Assembly: GCF_014646355.1 (NCBI RefSeq)
Contig: NZ_BMNH01000020.1
Span: 41,615-105,614, forward strand
Reading direction: 5' to 3'
Length of the DNA: 64,000 bases
Source of the DNA: Nonomuraea cavernae
Lineage (GTDB): Bacteria; Actinomycetota; Actinomycetes; Streptosporangiales; Streptosporangiaceae
The notes beneath the pieces were generated by a model, which ran no database searches, had not been told where the DNA came from, and was given only the letters and a program-made list of their open reading frames with translations. The position numbers and the translations under genes were made by a program. Positions 1-8,419 of the stretch are shown here, one piece after another. Position 1 is the first letter of the stretch. Each line of letters starts with the position of its first letter.

Positions 1-2
1 CC

Positions 3-995
3 GCGGACGGCACGCCGATGCGGATCCTCACCGAGAACGTCGGCCCCGGCATGGCCGTCATGGACGCCAAGCGGATCGACCAGCTGAAGGACACCCTGCG
101 CAACGTCGCGCTGCTGCTCGGCGCCGTGGCCGCGCTCGGTGTCCTGGGAGCGGCGTGGGCCGGGATGGCCGTCGCGCGGGCCGGGCTGGCGCCCGTGGGC
201 CGCCTGACCAAGGCCGTCGAGCACATCGCGCAGACCGAGGATCTCGACACCCGCATCCCGGTCGAGGGCACCGACGAGATCGCCCGGCTGAGCGCCTCGT
301 TCAACGCCATGACCGCCTCCCTGGCGGGGTCGCGCGACCGGCAGCACCAGCTCGTCGCCGACGCCGGCCACGAGCTGCGCACCCCGCTCACCACCCTGCG
401 CACCAACATCGACCTGCTGCTGCGCAGCGAGCAGACCGGCCGGCAGCTCGATCCCGGCGCCAAGGAGCGGCTGCTGGTCAACGTGAAGGCGCAGTTCGCC
501 GAGCTGTCCACGCTCGTCGGCGATCTGCTGCAGCTGGCCCGCGGCGACACCGACCACGAGCCGCACGTCGAGGTGGCCCTGCACGACGTGGTGCGGGCCG
601 CCGTCGACCGGGCCAGGCTGCGCGGCGCGGAGGTCACCACCGACCTCGAACCCTGGTACGTCGTCGGCAACGCCGCCTCTCTCGAACGGGCGGTGCTCAA
701 CCTCATCGACAACGCCGGGAAGTTCGGTCCAGGCCAGGTCGAGGTGGGCCTCCACGGCGGCACGCTGACCGTCCGCGACCACGGGCCGGGCATCCCCGAG
801 GAGGACCTGCCGCACGTCTTCGAGCGCTTCTGGCGGTCGCCGTCGGCGCGCGGCCTGCCCGGGTCGGGGCTCGGCCTGGCGATCGTGGCGCAGGCCGTGG
901 CCGAGGCCGGGGGAGACGTACGGCTCGCCAACGCGCCGGACGGCGGGGTGATCGCGACGATCACTCTTCCCGGTGATCGCACTTCACCCTCATAA
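3..995 (+). CDS. HAMP-domain sensor histidine kinase, MprB-like (5' truncated by window)
   Basis: Membrane sensor kinase of a two-component system. The frame is open to the window edge before the ATG at 18, so the N-terminal sensor part lies outside. Counting from that Met: one membrane segment at about 30-52, HAMP at about 53-105, the H-box DAGHELRTPL with the phospho-accepting His at about 118, the N-box NLIDNAGKF, then ATP-lid motifs DHGPGIP and GSGLGLAI. The phrase LVADAGHELRTPL resembles mycobacterial MprB, a cell-envelope stress sensor. Its response regulator would normally lie just upstream, outside the window. The kinase call is firm; MprB orthology is inference. Confidence 0.93.
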   Translation, partial: ADGTPMRILTENVGPGMAVMDAKRIDQLKDTLRNVALLLGAVAALGVLGAAWAGMAVARAGLAPVGRLTKAVEHIAQTEDLDTRIPVEGTDEIARLSASFNAMTASLAGSRDRQHQLVADAGHELRTPLTTLRTNIDLLLRSEQTGRQLDPGAKERLLVNVKAQFAELSTLVGDLLQLARGDTDHEPHVEVALHDVVRAAVDRARLRGAEVTTDLEPWYVVGNAASLERAVLNLIDNAGKFGPGQVEVGLHGGTLTVRDHGPGIPEEDLPHVFERFWRSPSARGLPGSGLGLAIVAQAVAEAGGDVRLANAPDGGVIATITLPGDRTSPS

Positions 996-1037
996 TCGGA
1001 TAAGTCTGCTTATAAGCCGGGGGCGTGAGCTGGGGGC

Positions 1038-2219
1038 ATGGAATCATCAGTCAAGACGCGCCTGGTCGAGGTGGTCGTCCCCGTTCACAACGAGCAGCGG
1101 GCCCTGCGCGCGAGCGTCCTGCGGCTGCACACCTATCTCACCAGCACGTTCCCGTACGGCTTCCAGATCACGATCGCCGACAACGCCAGCACCGACGACA
1201 CCTGGCGGTTAGCCGGGGAGCTGGCGGCCGAGCTGGCGAACGTGCGGGCCGTCCACCTCGACGCCAAGGGGCGGGGCAGGGCGCTGCGCCAGGTCTGGTC
1301 GGTCAGCGACGCCGACGTCGTCAGCTACATGGACGTCGACCTGTCCACGGACCTGGACGCGTTCCTGCCGCTGGTCGCGCCGCTCCTGTCGGGCCACAGC
1401 GACCTGGCGATCGGCACCCGGCTGTCCAGGGCGTCGCGGGTGGTGCGCGGGCCCAAGCGTGAGTTCATCTCCCGTTCGTACAACCTGCTGCTCCGGTCCG
1501 TGATGGGCGCGCGGTTCTCCGACGCGCAGTGCGGCTTCAAGGCGGCGCGCACCGAGATCGCGCAGGCGCTGCTGCCCGCCGTCGAGGACGAGCAGTGGTT
1601 CTTCGACACCGAGTTACTGCTGCTCGCCGAACGGCACGGGCTGCGCATCCACGAGGTGCCCGTCGACTGGGTGGACGATCCGGACAGCCGCGTCGACATC
1701 CTGCGCACCGCTCTGGACGACCTGCGCGGCCTCACCAGGGTGGCCCGCAGGACCCTGTCCGGAGCCGCCAACCTCCCCATGCCCGCCCGGGTGCGCGAGG
1801 CCCGGCTGCCGCGAGGCATGGCGCACCAGTTGCCCAGGTTCGCGATCGTGGGGGTGGTCAGCACCGTCGCCTATCTGCTGCTGTTCTCGCTGCTGGGGCT
1901 GATGATGCCGGTGCTCGCCGCGAACGCCGTCGCGCTGCTCGTGACTGCCGTGGCCAACACCGCCGCGAACCGCCGCTTCACCTTCGGCGTGAGCGGCCCG
2001 GCCGGGGCGCTGCGGCACCAGGTCGAGGGGCTCATCGCGTTTCTCGTCGGGCTCGCGCTCACCACCGGAGGGCTGGCGCTGCTGCCCGACGACGTCTCCC
2101 ATGAGGTGCGACTGGTCGCGGTCGTCATCGCGAACGCGTGCGCCACCCTGGTCCGCTTCCTCCTGCTGCGCGTGTGGATCTTCCACCCGAGCCGCAGAAC
2201 GTCCCGACGACCTTCCTGA
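1038..2219 (+). CDS. Family 2 glycosyltransferase fused to a GtrA-like membrane domain
   Basis: Predicted polyprenyl-phosphate glycosyltransferase acting at the cytoplasmic face of the membrane. The N-terminal 230 residues form a GT-A fold of the DPM1 type, with VVPVHNE at the start and the metal-binding DVD at about 99-101 (MDVDLS). The last 130 residues (from about LPRFAIVG) contain four hydrophobic segments typical of GtrA, a family thought to move or anchor lipid-linked sugars. Fusion of the two domains is common in actinobacteria. It starts 42 bases after the sensor kinase on the same strand, so the two may be co-transcribed. No strong Shine-Dalgarno is visible at the ATG (a GGGGG run sits very close). 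The sugar is unknown. Confidence 0.9.
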   Translation: MESSVKTRLVEVVVPVHNEQRALRASVLRLHTYLTSTFPYGFQITIADNASTDDTWRLAGELAAELANVRAVHLDAKGRGRALRQVWSVSDADVVSYMDVDLSTDLDAFLPLVAPLLSGHSDLAIGTRLSRASRVVRGPKREFISRSYNLLLRSVMGARFSDAQCGFKAARTEIAQALLPAVEDEQWFFDTELLLLAERHGLRIHEVPVDWVDDPDSRVDILRTALDDLRGLTRVARRTLSGAANLPMPARVREARLPRGMAHQLPRFAIVGVVSTVAYLLLFSLLGLMMPVLAANAVALLVTAVANTAANRRFTFGVSGPAGALRHQVEGLIAFLVGLALTTGGLALLPDDVSHEVRLVAVVIANACATLVRFLLLRVWIFHPSRRTSRRPS

Positions 2220-2277
2220 CGACCTTCCTGATGACCACGGCTGGCGGCGCTCCGCGAAGCACGCCGCCGAAGGCGGA

Positions 2278-2283
2278 TAGGCT
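2278..2283 (+). promoter_or_regulatory. Probable -10 box of a leaderless promoter (TAGGCT)
   Basis: TAGGCT fits the actinobacterial -10 consensus TANNNT and ends exactly six bases before the GTG at 2290, which would make the transcript start at the start codon. No Shine-Dalgarno precedes that GTG. No clear -35 is seen. Confidence 0.5.
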
Positions 2284-2289
2284 TGCCCG

Positions 2290-2916
2290 GTGCGGAGTAC
2301 GAGCCGGGCCGAGCAGGCCGACCAGCGCAGGGCCGAGCTGCTGGAGGCCACCCGCAGGGTGGTCCTGGAGCGAGGTCTGGCCCACACGCGCATCGCCGAC
2401 ATCGCCAAGTCCGTCAACGTCAGCGGCGGCCTCGTCCACTACCACTTCGCCACCAAGGACGAGCTGATCACCGCCATGCTCCGGGCCTCCCTCGACGTCG
2501 AGAGCGCCAGGCTCGACGAGCTGGTCGGGGGGCCGGGCACGGCGGTCGAGCGCCTCGACCGGGTGCTGCGCTACTACATCCCCGAGTCGAGGTCCGACCA
2601 GAGCTGGCTGCTCTGGATCGACGCCTGGAACACCGCGCTGCGCGAGCCCGCGATCAACCAGATCATGCTGGAGCTGGAGACCACCTGGCTGACGGCGCTG
2701 AGCCGGGTGCTGGCCGACGGCACGAGCTCCGGCGAGTTCGCCTGCGACGACCCCGAGGGCGCGGCCGAGCGGATCGACGCCATGCTCGACGGCCTGGTCA
2801 TCCGCTACACCCTGCATCCTGACGTGCTGTCGGGCACCCGCCTGCTCGCCCACGCCCGCACGGCCGCGGCCCGGGAGGCCGGCATCCCGGTGAGCGTCTT
2901 CGCGCAGGGCCGCTGA
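2290..2916 (+). CDS. TetR/AcrR family transcriptional regulator
   Basis: Predicted one-component repressor of 208 residues. The N-terminal helix-turn-helix spans about residues 12-58 (RRAELLEATRRVVLERG, then IADIAKSVNVSGGLVHYHF). The C-terminal part is helical and ligand-binding, containing LLWIDAWNTALREP, which resembles the BetI-like/TetR_C_6 subgroup. The GTG start was chosen because a TANNNT box lies six bases upstream (leaderless). It follows the glycosyltransferase by 70 bases and the next gene is convergent, so its target is unclear; autoregulation is likely by family habit. Ligand unknown. Confidence 0.9.
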   Translation: MRSTSRAEQADQRRAELLEATRRVVLERGLAHTRIADIAKSVNVSGGLVHYHFATKDELITAMLRASLDVESARLDELVGGPGTAVERLDRVLRYYIPESRSDQSWLLWIDAWNTALREPAINQIMLELETTWLTALSRVLADGTSSGEFACDDPEGAAERIDAMLDGLVIRYTLHPDVLSGTRLLAHARTAAAREAGIPVSVFAQGR

Positions 2917-2977
2917 GGGGGGCCCGCGCGACGTCCGTGGCGATGCTGAAGATCACCTCTGAGCGGGTGCCGGCCCG

Positions 2978-3244
2978 TCAGGCGGGCAGGGCGGCGAGGA
3001 GGAAGGCGAGCCGCGCGGCCGCGCCCTCGACGTCGTCGACGGTGCCGAGGCGGTAGCCCCACGAGGTGACGAAGCTGCCGTCCTCGGAGCAGGTGACGCT
3101 CTCGGCGAGGGTGGCGGAGAACCGGTTGCGCACCGACACGTAGGCGGGCTCGCTGGCCAGGGCGACGTTCTGGACCGACAGGTCAGCGTGACGGCCGGCA
3201 CACCACGCGAACCGCTCGAGGCTGTGCGCGGTATCAAGCATCAT
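2978..3244 (-). CDS. Hypothetical small protein in an XRE-regulator locus
   Basis: An 88-residue protein I do not recognise. It is soluble, with no signal peptide or membrane segment; the C-terminus is alanine-rich and helical (VDDVEGAAARLAFLLAALPA), and two cysteines occur in the first half. The start is supported by GGAGGTGA six bases upstream of tandem ATGs at 3244 and 3241. It lies 71 bases downstream of the XRE regulator on the same strand, in the position where DUF397-type partner genes often sit, although it lacks the DUF397 motifs. A CAATTG motif shared with neighbouring promoters precedes it at 3303. Confidence 0.7.
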   Translation of the reverse strand: MMLDTAHSLERFAWCAGRHADLSVQNVALASEPAYVSVRNRFSATLAESVTCSEDGSFVTSWGYRLGTVDDVEGAAARLAFLLAALPA

Positions 3245-3302
3245 GCGTCACCTCCGCAACGTCTTCGGCGACAGAATTGCACGATCTTGCGGTGGCAGGC
3301 AA

Positions 3303-3310
3303 GCAATTGC
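3303..3310. promoter_or_regulatory. GCAATTGC palindrome (candidate XRE operator)
   Basis: Eight-base palindrome between the XRE gene stop (3316) and the downstream small gene (start 3244). The CAATTG core recurs upstream of the XRE gene (4218-4223) and twice upstream of the other small gene (4514-4529). Such AT-rich hexamers are rare in this GC-rich DNA. Binding by the neighbouring XRE protein is inference. Confidence 0.35.
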
Positions 3311-3315
3311 GAGGA

Positions 3316-4167
3316 TTAATGTGACGATTGTTTCCGATATTCGTCAAGAATGCGGATGATGACATCTCGTCCGGCTTCGTCGAACTGTGCCGCCTTTGCG
3401 TAGTCGTCGAAGGCCCGCGCGTAGAACGCGATGTCATCGGGGTCGCGCAGGATCAGATCCTTCGTCATGGTGCCGACGATGACCAGAGCCTCGTTGAAGA
3501 TCCAGAAGCCGTTGATCGGCGAGGCCGGCAGCTCGGCGCCGAACGGGATGACGCCGAACTCCACGTTGGGCAGCGTGCTGACCGCGAGCAGCCGGTCGAA
3601 CTGGCCGCGCATGACGTCGATCGGGGTGAGCCGGGTGCGCAGGGCCGATTCGTACACCACGAACCTGAACGAGCGGTTGCGGTCGTAGAGGATCTCCTGC
3701 CGCTGCATCCGGATGCGGACCGCCGCGTCGATCTGGTCGGGTGCGCTGTAGAGGCGCTTCACCTTGTGGAACACGTGCCTTGCGTACTCCGCCGTCTGCA
3801 GCAGCCCGACCACGATGTTGGGCTCGAACACCCTGAAGAGCTTGGTCTTCGACTCGAGGTCGCGGACGTCCTCCTGGATGGCGGCCAGGCCGCTGCGGTG
3901 GCGTTGCTTCCAGCCGTCGTGCCGCTCCAGCAGCGCGATCGCCTGCCTGATCAGGGTGTCGGTCGTCTCGGGAGCCGCGTGGACGGCCTGCGCCCACACG
4001 ACGACGTCGTCTTCGGTCGGAGTCTGCCGGGCGTTCTCCAGCCGGGAGACCTTGGAGGGCTGCCAGCGCAGCCTCTCGGCAAGCTCCTTCCCCGACAGAT
4101 GTGCGGTCTCGCGCAGCTGCCGGAGCTGGCTGCCGAGGTCGATGCGCGCCTGCTGAAAGGACGTCAC
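3316..4167 (-). CDS. XRE family helix-turn-helix regulator with DUF5753 domain
   Basis: A 283-residue actinobacterial regulator. The N-terminal XRE helix-turn-helix covers about residues 8-62 (LGSQLRQLRETAHLSGKEL, WQPSKVSRLENARQTP). The remainder is a DUF5753 domain, recognisable from VGLLQTAEYARHVF, RQEILYDRNRSFRFVVYESAL and VEFGVIPF. Proteins of this type are multiplied in Streptomyces-like genomes, usually beside small DUF397-type partners, and some act in developmental or antibiotic regulation. Here it sits between two small genes that share a CAATTG palindrome. The GTG start has no Shine-Dalgarno but has a TAGCCT box eight bases upstream, so it is probably leaderless. Confidence 0.93.
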   Translation of the reverse strand: MTSFQQARIDLGSQLRQLRETAHLSGKELAERLRWQPSKVSRLENARQTPTEDDVVVWAQAVHAAPETTDTLIRQAIALLERHDGWKQRHRSGLAAIQEDVRDLESKTKLFRVFEPNIVVGLLQTAEYARHVFHKVKRLYSAPDQIDAAVRIRMQRQEILYDRNRSFRFVVYESALRTRLTPIDVMRGQFDRLLAVSTLPNVEFGVIPFGAELPASPINGFWIFNEALVIVGTMTKDLILRDPDDIAFYARAFDDYAKAAQFDEAGRDVIIRILDEYRKQSSH

Positions 4168-4175
4168 GCGCCAAG

Positions 4176-4181
4176 AGGCTA
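4176..4181 (-). promoter_or_regulatory. Probable -10 box (TAGCCT) of leaderless XRE gene
   Basis: Read on the minus strand, TAGCCT (TANNNT) lies eight bases before the GTG at 4167; no ribosome-binding site intervenes. A CAATTG motif lies about 37 bases further upstream (4218-4223), a plausible autoregulatory site. Confidence 0.45.
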
Positions 4182-4217
4182 GACCCGCTTGGGTGGATCA
4201 TGCCAGGGGCAGTCGCG

Positions 4218-4223
4218 CAATTG
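4218..4223. promoter_or_regulatory. CAATTG motif upstream of the XRE gene
   Basis: One of the CAATTG hexamers found in all three promoter regions of this small locus; it lies just past the stop of the upstream small gene and about 50 bases before the XRE start. Function inferred from recurrence only. Confidence 0.3.
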
Positions 4224-4226
4224 TGA

Positions 4227-4487
4227 CTAACCCATCGCTGTAGGTGGGGAGGGGTGGGCGGGCCACATGGTCGCCGAGCCGTCGGGCAGCACCCGGCGGG
4301 CGATCTCGGTGATGAGCTCGCGGGGCACTTCGACCGCGGTCTCGCCGTCGAGCACGTCGCGCAGGTCGGCGAGTGCCTGAGGGTCGGTGAGCTGAAGTCC
4401 CTGCACGACGATGGTGCCGCGATCGGTTTCGTACAGGGTGGGGCAGGCGCCCGCCTCCGAGGTGGAGCCGAGGAACCGCATACGCAT
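4227..4487 (-). CDS. Small conserved actinobacterial protein upstream of XRE regulator
   Basis: An 86-residue soluble protein beginning MRMRFLGSTSEAG. It resembles the small proteins that accompany XRE/DUF397 loci in streptomycetes (typically M-x-x-RFLG...CPTLYxTDRGT...VQG). Function is unknown; a partner or antitoxin-like role to the regulator is only inference. Two earlier ATGs are in frame (4526, 4493), but GGGGAAGGA ends immediately before the ATG at 4493 and sits six bases before the ATG at 4487, so I use 4487. The gene lies 59 bases upstream of the XRE gene on the same strand, preceded by a perfect 16-base palindrome. Confidence 0.72.
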   Translation of the reverse strand: MRMRFLGSTSEAGACPTLYETDRGTIVVQGLQLTDPQALADLRDVLDGETAVEVPRELITEIARRVLPDGSATMWPAHPSPPTAMG

Positions 4488-4513
4488 GGACATTCCTTCC
4501 CCGATGACAACTG

Positions 4514-4529
4514 CAATTGCGCGCAATTG
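4514..4529. promoter_or_regulatory. Perfect 16-bp palindrome CAATTGCGCGCAATTG
   Basis: Two CAATTG hexamers separated by CGCG form a perfect palindrome 26 bases before the small gene start at 4487. Size and symmetry suit a dimeric helix-turn-helix repressor. The same hexamer occurs before the XRE gene and before its downstream partner, so the XRE protein is the obvious candidate ligand (inference). Confidence 0.45.
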
Positions 4530-4631
4530 TACGGCTTCTCAGGGCATACGTGATCGTTTCATGAAAAATCGGTATATATGGTGAGTTTTCTGGAATCTGA
4601 CTGTTCTGGTCGATCCCGTGCCCGGCGCGGG

Positions 4632-5651
4632 TCAGCCCTCGTCGAGCAGCCCGTCCATGATCTGCCGGGCCCGGCCGAACAGGGTGAGCGTGGTGGTGTG
4701 CAGCAGGTCCCCGATCTCCTTGGGCGCCTGGCCGGCGAAGGCGCGCGCGTGGGTGCCCTCCAGGACGATGCCGAGCTTGAAGCAGGCGAGGACGGCGTAC
4801 CAGTCGAGGGCGGACAGGTCGCGCTCGGACAGGGCGCCGTAGCAGTCGACGATCTCCCGTGGCGACGGCAGCCCCGGCACGTGACCGTCGTTGGCGGGCC
4901 ACATGGCCACCAGCCAGCCGAGGTCGAGCAGGGGATCGCCGATCGTGGACATCTCCCAGTCGACGATCGCGGCCACCCGGGGGCTGTCGTGGGCGAACAT
5001 CAGGTTGGCGAAGTGGTAGTCGCCGTGCATGACGCCCGGGGTGAACGTCGCCGGGCGGTGGCGTTCCAGCCAGCCGGCCGTCTCGGCCAGGTGGGGGATG
5101 TCAGGGCCGGGATAGCCGTCGAGCCGGCCGTAGGAGTCGAGCTCGCCCAGCCAGCGCGGCACCTGCCGTTCGAGGAAGCCGTCCGGCCGGCCGAAGCCGG
5201 GCAGCACGCCGGGGTCGACCCGGCCCAGCTCGGCCAGCGCCGCCGCGGCCTCCAGCCCCATCCGGTGCCTGATGGCCGGGTCGGAGGCGTGCGGGTCGGG
5301 CAGCCCGAGCGACGGGTTGAACCCGTCGACCGGCTCCATCAGATAGAAGACCGGCTCGTGCTCGGTCTGCGCGGCCACCAGTCGCGGCGCGGGCACCCGC
5401 GTGTCGCGCAGCGCCGCGAGCAGCCGCGCCTCGCGGCGCAGCACCTCGTTGCTCTTGCGCCGGGCGTGCTGAGGGGGCCTGCGCAGGATGTAGGTGCTGC
5501 CGCCGCGCTCGAAGCGGACCATGACGTTCTGGGTGCCGCCCGCGACCGGAGCGGTGCCGGTGATCGGGCCGCCGGGCAGGCCCTTGGCGTCCATCCACGC
5601 GCCGAGCCCGCCGAGGTCGATGGCGTTGACGTCGATGTGGGTGGAGGTCAT
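4632..5651 (-). CDS. Phosphotransferase family protein (ACAD10/aminoglycoside-phosphotransferase fold)
   Basis: A 339-residue kinase-fold enzyme. The catalytic loop VMHGDYHFANLMF (about 230-242) and the Mg-binding IVDWEMSTIGDP (about 256-267) are the Brenner and DFG-equivalent motifs of the APH family; RFERGGSTYILRRPP near residue 50 holds the ATP-anchoring strand. The subgroup with WEMSTIGDPLLDLGWL is associated with acyl-CoA dehydrogenase ACAD10-type proteins, which suggests phosphorylation of hydroxy-acyl substrates rather than an antibiotic. GAAGGA lies before the ATG, and TAGAAT about 30 bases upstream could be its -10. It stands alone between the XRE locus and a GNAT gene. Confidence 0.88.
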   Translation of the reverse strand: MTSTHIDVNAIDLGGLGAWMDAKGLPGGPITGTAPVAGGTQNVMVRFERGGSTYILRRPPQHARRKSNEVLRREARLLAALRDTRVPAPRLVAAQTEHEPVFYLMEPVDGFNPSLGLPDPHASDPAIRHRMGLEAAAALAELGRVDPGVLPGFGRPDGFLERQVPRWLGELDSYGRLDGYPGPDIPHLAETAGWLERHRPATFTPGVMHGDYHFANLMFAHDSPRVAAIVDWEMSTIGDPLLDLGWLVAMWPANDGHVPGLPSPREIVDCYGALSERDLSALDWYAVLACFKLGIVLEGTHARAFAGQAPKEIGDLLHTTTLTLFGRARQIMDGLLDEG

Positions 5652-5713
5652 GGCCGTCCTTCAGGACCGAATGATATTCTAGTCGCGACCCTACGAGAGC
5701 CGCGCCGACACGG

Positions 5714-6529
5714 TCAACCCAGAGCTTGCATGAACGGCAGGAACTGACGGCTCCGGTCGCCAGGCGGGTCACCGTCGCGCACCATGAGCGAGACCTCCCA
5801 AGGCTCGCCCATGCCGTGCCGCCCGGCCCACCCGGCCAGCTCCTCCTGAGCCAGATCGAGGTCCATCCGCACCGTGCCGCCGGCGTGCAGCGCCAGATCG
5901 CCGATCAGCGCCTGGGCGGTCGCCAGGTCGCGGGCCACGACGGGGCCGAGGACCACGTTGTGGTCGTTGCGCCAGCAGTGACCGAAGCCGCCGTCGGCGA
6001 TCCGCACCTGCTCACCGAAGCCGAACATCCGGCGCAGCAGCCGCGACCGGTCGGTGCCGAACACCTCGGCGTCGAGCGCCAGGATCTCGCCGAGGTCGTC
6101 CTCGGTGGCGGGACGGGTCGCGCCCGACGGCTCGCCCCGGAAGACGCCGGTGCGCATGGCGACCCGGCTCACCGTGCGGAAACCGAGGCGTTCGTACAGG
6201 GGGCGGCCGTTCTCGGTCGCGTGCAGCGAGACGGTCCGGTCGTCCGCCCGCTCCAGCACGTGCTCCATCAGCGCGCGGCCCAGCCCCCGCCGGGCGTAGC
6301 GGGACGCGGTCAGCACCATGCTGATCACGGCGTGGTCGTCGCCGTAACGGGTCATGACGTTGGTCGCCGCCAGCCCGTCACCGTCGTCGGCGTCGATGCC
6401 GTAACCCTCGCCGACCTCCAGCAGCAGCGCCCACTTGTGCCGCTCGGGCGGCCAGTCACGGTCCTTGGCCAGGCGGGCGCAGTCGTCGAGGTCGTCGGCG
6501 GTGAGGCGGCGGATGTTCATGCGCGCCAT
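5714..6529 (-). CDS. GNAT family N-acetyltransferase (two GNAT-like halves)
   Basis: A 271-residue cytoplasmic acetyltransferase. The N-terminal half carries the acetyl-CoA pyrophosphate-binding loop RYARRGLGRALMEHVLER (about 85-102), matching the R/QxxGxG/A rule. The second half (from about 140) looks like a second, degenerate GNAT domain (DDLGEILALDAEVFGTDRSRLL). Substrate unknown. ATGs occur at 6529 and 6520; the second has AGGATGG upstream, so either could be used. It lies 54 bases downstream of the AtuA-like gene on the same strand and may be the last member of that operon. Confidence 0.85.
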   Translation of the reverse strand: MARMNIRRLTADDLDDCARLAKDRDWPPERHKWALLLEVGEGYGIDADDGDGLAATNVMTRYGDDHAVISMVLTASRYARRGLGRALMEHVLERADDRTVSLHATENGRPLYERLGFRTVSRVAMRTGVFRGEPSGATRPATEDDLGEILALDAEVFGTDRSRLLRRMFGFGEQVRIADGGFGHCWRNDHNVVLGPVVARDLATAQALIGDLALHAGGTVRMDLDLAQEELAGWAGRHGMGEPWEVSLMVRDGDPPGDRSRQFLPFMQALG

Positions 6530-6583
6530 CCTGCAGCATTCGTTCCGACCCGTTCAAACAGATTTGTGCAGGTATAGCGGCCT

Positions 6584-8410
6584 TTACGGCAGCAGCTCCT
6601 CCGGCAGGGCGACGGGCCGGGCACGGAGCTCCTCGCCCAGGGCCTTGGCCTGAGGGTCCATCCGGGGGCTGGCCGCCACACCCCGGCCGAGCAGGCCGTG
6701 GACGACGAAGTTCAGGGCGTTGAGGTTGGGGAACTCGTAGCGGTCGATCCGGTGCCCGGCCAGGCCGGGCAGCAGCTCCCGCAGCCGGTCGGCGGTGAGG
6801 TGCCCGGCGAGCCAGGTGTACTGCTCGGTCGTGCGCACCCAGACGCCCAGGTTGGCGTTGCCGCCCTTGTCGCCCGAGCGGGCCCCCGCGACGCGCCCCA
6901 GCGGCACCTCGACCGTACGGCCGCACGGGACGAAGACGGTCTGGCCGGGCGGCACGTCGAGGGTCCGGCCGGCCGGAGGGTTCGGAAGCGGCGCGTCCGG
7001 AGGCGGGGCAGGGCCGTCGGACGTCCCGGCAGCGGGAGCGGCGTCGGGTACCGGGACGTCGGACGCACTGGCGGCGGGAGCGGCGTCGGGTACCGGGACG
7101 GCGGAGGTGAGCGGCTCACCGTCCAGGAAGACCTCGGGCTGCACCTCGCCCGCCGGGACGAGCACCGGCCAGTAGACCCCGTACGGCGACGCGTCGCCCG
7201 GCGGGTTGAGACCGTAGAACCCCGGATAGCTGGCCAGCCCCGTCTCCACCACGGCGGCGGAGAAGGCGCGACCGGCCCGGCGGCGGTCGGCGTCCATGAC
7301 GGTGATCCGCAGCAGCCCCGAGTCGGTGAGGGTGACGTCGACCTGGTCGAACGAGTCGCGCGGCACCCTGGCCCAGATGGCCTCCTCGGCCAGCCGGGCC
7401 TTGGCCGGGAGATCGAGCCCGGTGAGCACCAGGGTCATCGTGTTGCGGTAGCCGCCCAGGTGGTTGACCGCGACCTTGAGCGTGCCGGGCGGCGGCTCAC
7501 CGCGCACGCCGGAGATCCGGACGCGGTCGGGGCCGTCGTCGGACAGGACGATCGTGTCGAACCTGGCCGTCACGTCCGGGCCCAGGTAGCGGGGGCCGGC
7601 GATCTCGTACATCAGCTGGGCCGTGACCGTGCCGGTCGAGACCAGGCCGCCGGTGCCGGGGTGCTTGGTGATGACGGAGGAGCCGTCGGCGTGCAGCTCG
7701 GCGATGGGGAAGCCACAGTGCGCGAGGTCGGGCACGTCCTGGAAGAAGGCGTAGTTGCCGCCCGTGGCCTGGCAGCCGCACTCGATGACGTGGCCCGCCA
7801 CGACCGAGCCGGCCAGGGCGTCGAGGTCGCCGGGCCGCCAGCCGTGCCACCAGATGCCGGGCCCCGTCACCAGGGCGGCGTCGGTCACGCGGCCGGTCAC
7901 CACGACGTCGGCGCCCGCCGACAGGGCGGTCGCGATCGGGCGGCCGCCCAGGTAGGCGTTGGCGGTGAGCGGGGTGGCGCTCAGCCGCTCACCCGTGTCG
8001 GCGTTGACCAGGTCGAGGTCGCGGCCGGTGAGGTCGTCGCCGGTCACGTGGGCGATCCTGGGCGACAGGCCCAGCCCGGCGGCCAGCTCGCGCACGGCCT
8101 GCGCGCATCCGGCCGGGTCGAGCCCGCCGGCGTTGGCCACGATCTTGATGCCCCGGTCGAGACACGTCCCCAGGACGTCTTCGAGCTGCCTCAGGAACGT
8201 CGTCGCGTAGCCGGGACGCCCCTTGAGGCGGTTGCCGGCCAGGATGAGCATGGTCAGCTCGGCCAGCCAGTCGCCGGTGAGCACGTCGATCGGGCCGCCC
8301 TCCACCTGCTCGCGCGCCGCCGACAGCCGGTCGCCGTAGAAGCCGCTGCAGTTGGCGACGCGCAACGGCGCCCGCGCCGATCCCCGGTCACCTGCCGCGC
8401 TGGTGGACAT
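6584..8410 (-). CDS. AtuA-like protein (DUF1446 with C-terminal AtuA-like domain)
   Basis: A 608-residue protein of the acyclic terpene utilisation AtuA family. The N-terminal DUF1446 region is marked by ANCSGFYGDR at the start and SAGADVVVTGRVTDAALVTGP near residue 165; the C-terminal ferredoxin-like domain contains RSGDKGGNANLGVW near 515. Between them lies a Pro/Ala-rich linker with two copies of PVPDAAPAA, encoded by a short direct repeat at about 7029-7106. AtuA is required for citronellol/geraniol catabolism in Pseudomonas, but its reaction is not established. It ends a coupled operon with biotin-dependent carboxylase subunits and an enoyl-CoA hydratase, which fits an atu/liu-like acyl-CoA route. 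Only nine bases separate it from the hydratase gene. Confidence 0.88.
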   Translation of the reverse strand: MSTSAAGDRGSARAPLRVANCSGFYGDRLSAAREQVEGGPIDVLTGDWLAELTMLILAGNRLKGRPGYATTFLRQLEDVLGTCLDRGIKIVANAGGLDPAGCAQAVRELAAGLGLSPRIAHVTGDDLTGRDLDLVNADTGERLSATPLTANAYLGGRPIATALSAGADVVVTGRVTDAALVTGPGIWWHGWRPGDLDALAGSVVAGHVIECGCQATGGNYAFFQDVPDLAHCGFPIAELHADGSSVITKHPGTGGLVSTGTVTAQLMYEIAGPRYLGPDVTARFDTIVLSDDGPDRVRISGVRGEPPPGTLKVAVNHLGGYRNTMTLVLTGLDLPAKARLAEEAIWARVPRDSFDQVDVTLTDSGLLRITVMDADRRRAGRAFSAAVVETGLASYPGFYGLNPPGDASPYGVYWPVLVPAGEVQPEVFLDGEPLTSAVPVPDAAPAASASDVPVPDAAPAAGTSDGPAPPPDAPLPNPPAGRTLDVPPGQTVFVPCGRTVEVPLGRVAGARSGDKGGNANLGVWVRTTEQYTWLAGHLTADRLRELLPGLAGHRIDRYEFPNLNALNFVVHGLLGRGVAASPRMDPQAKALGEELRARPVALPEELLP

Positions 8411-8419
8411 GGCTGCTCC

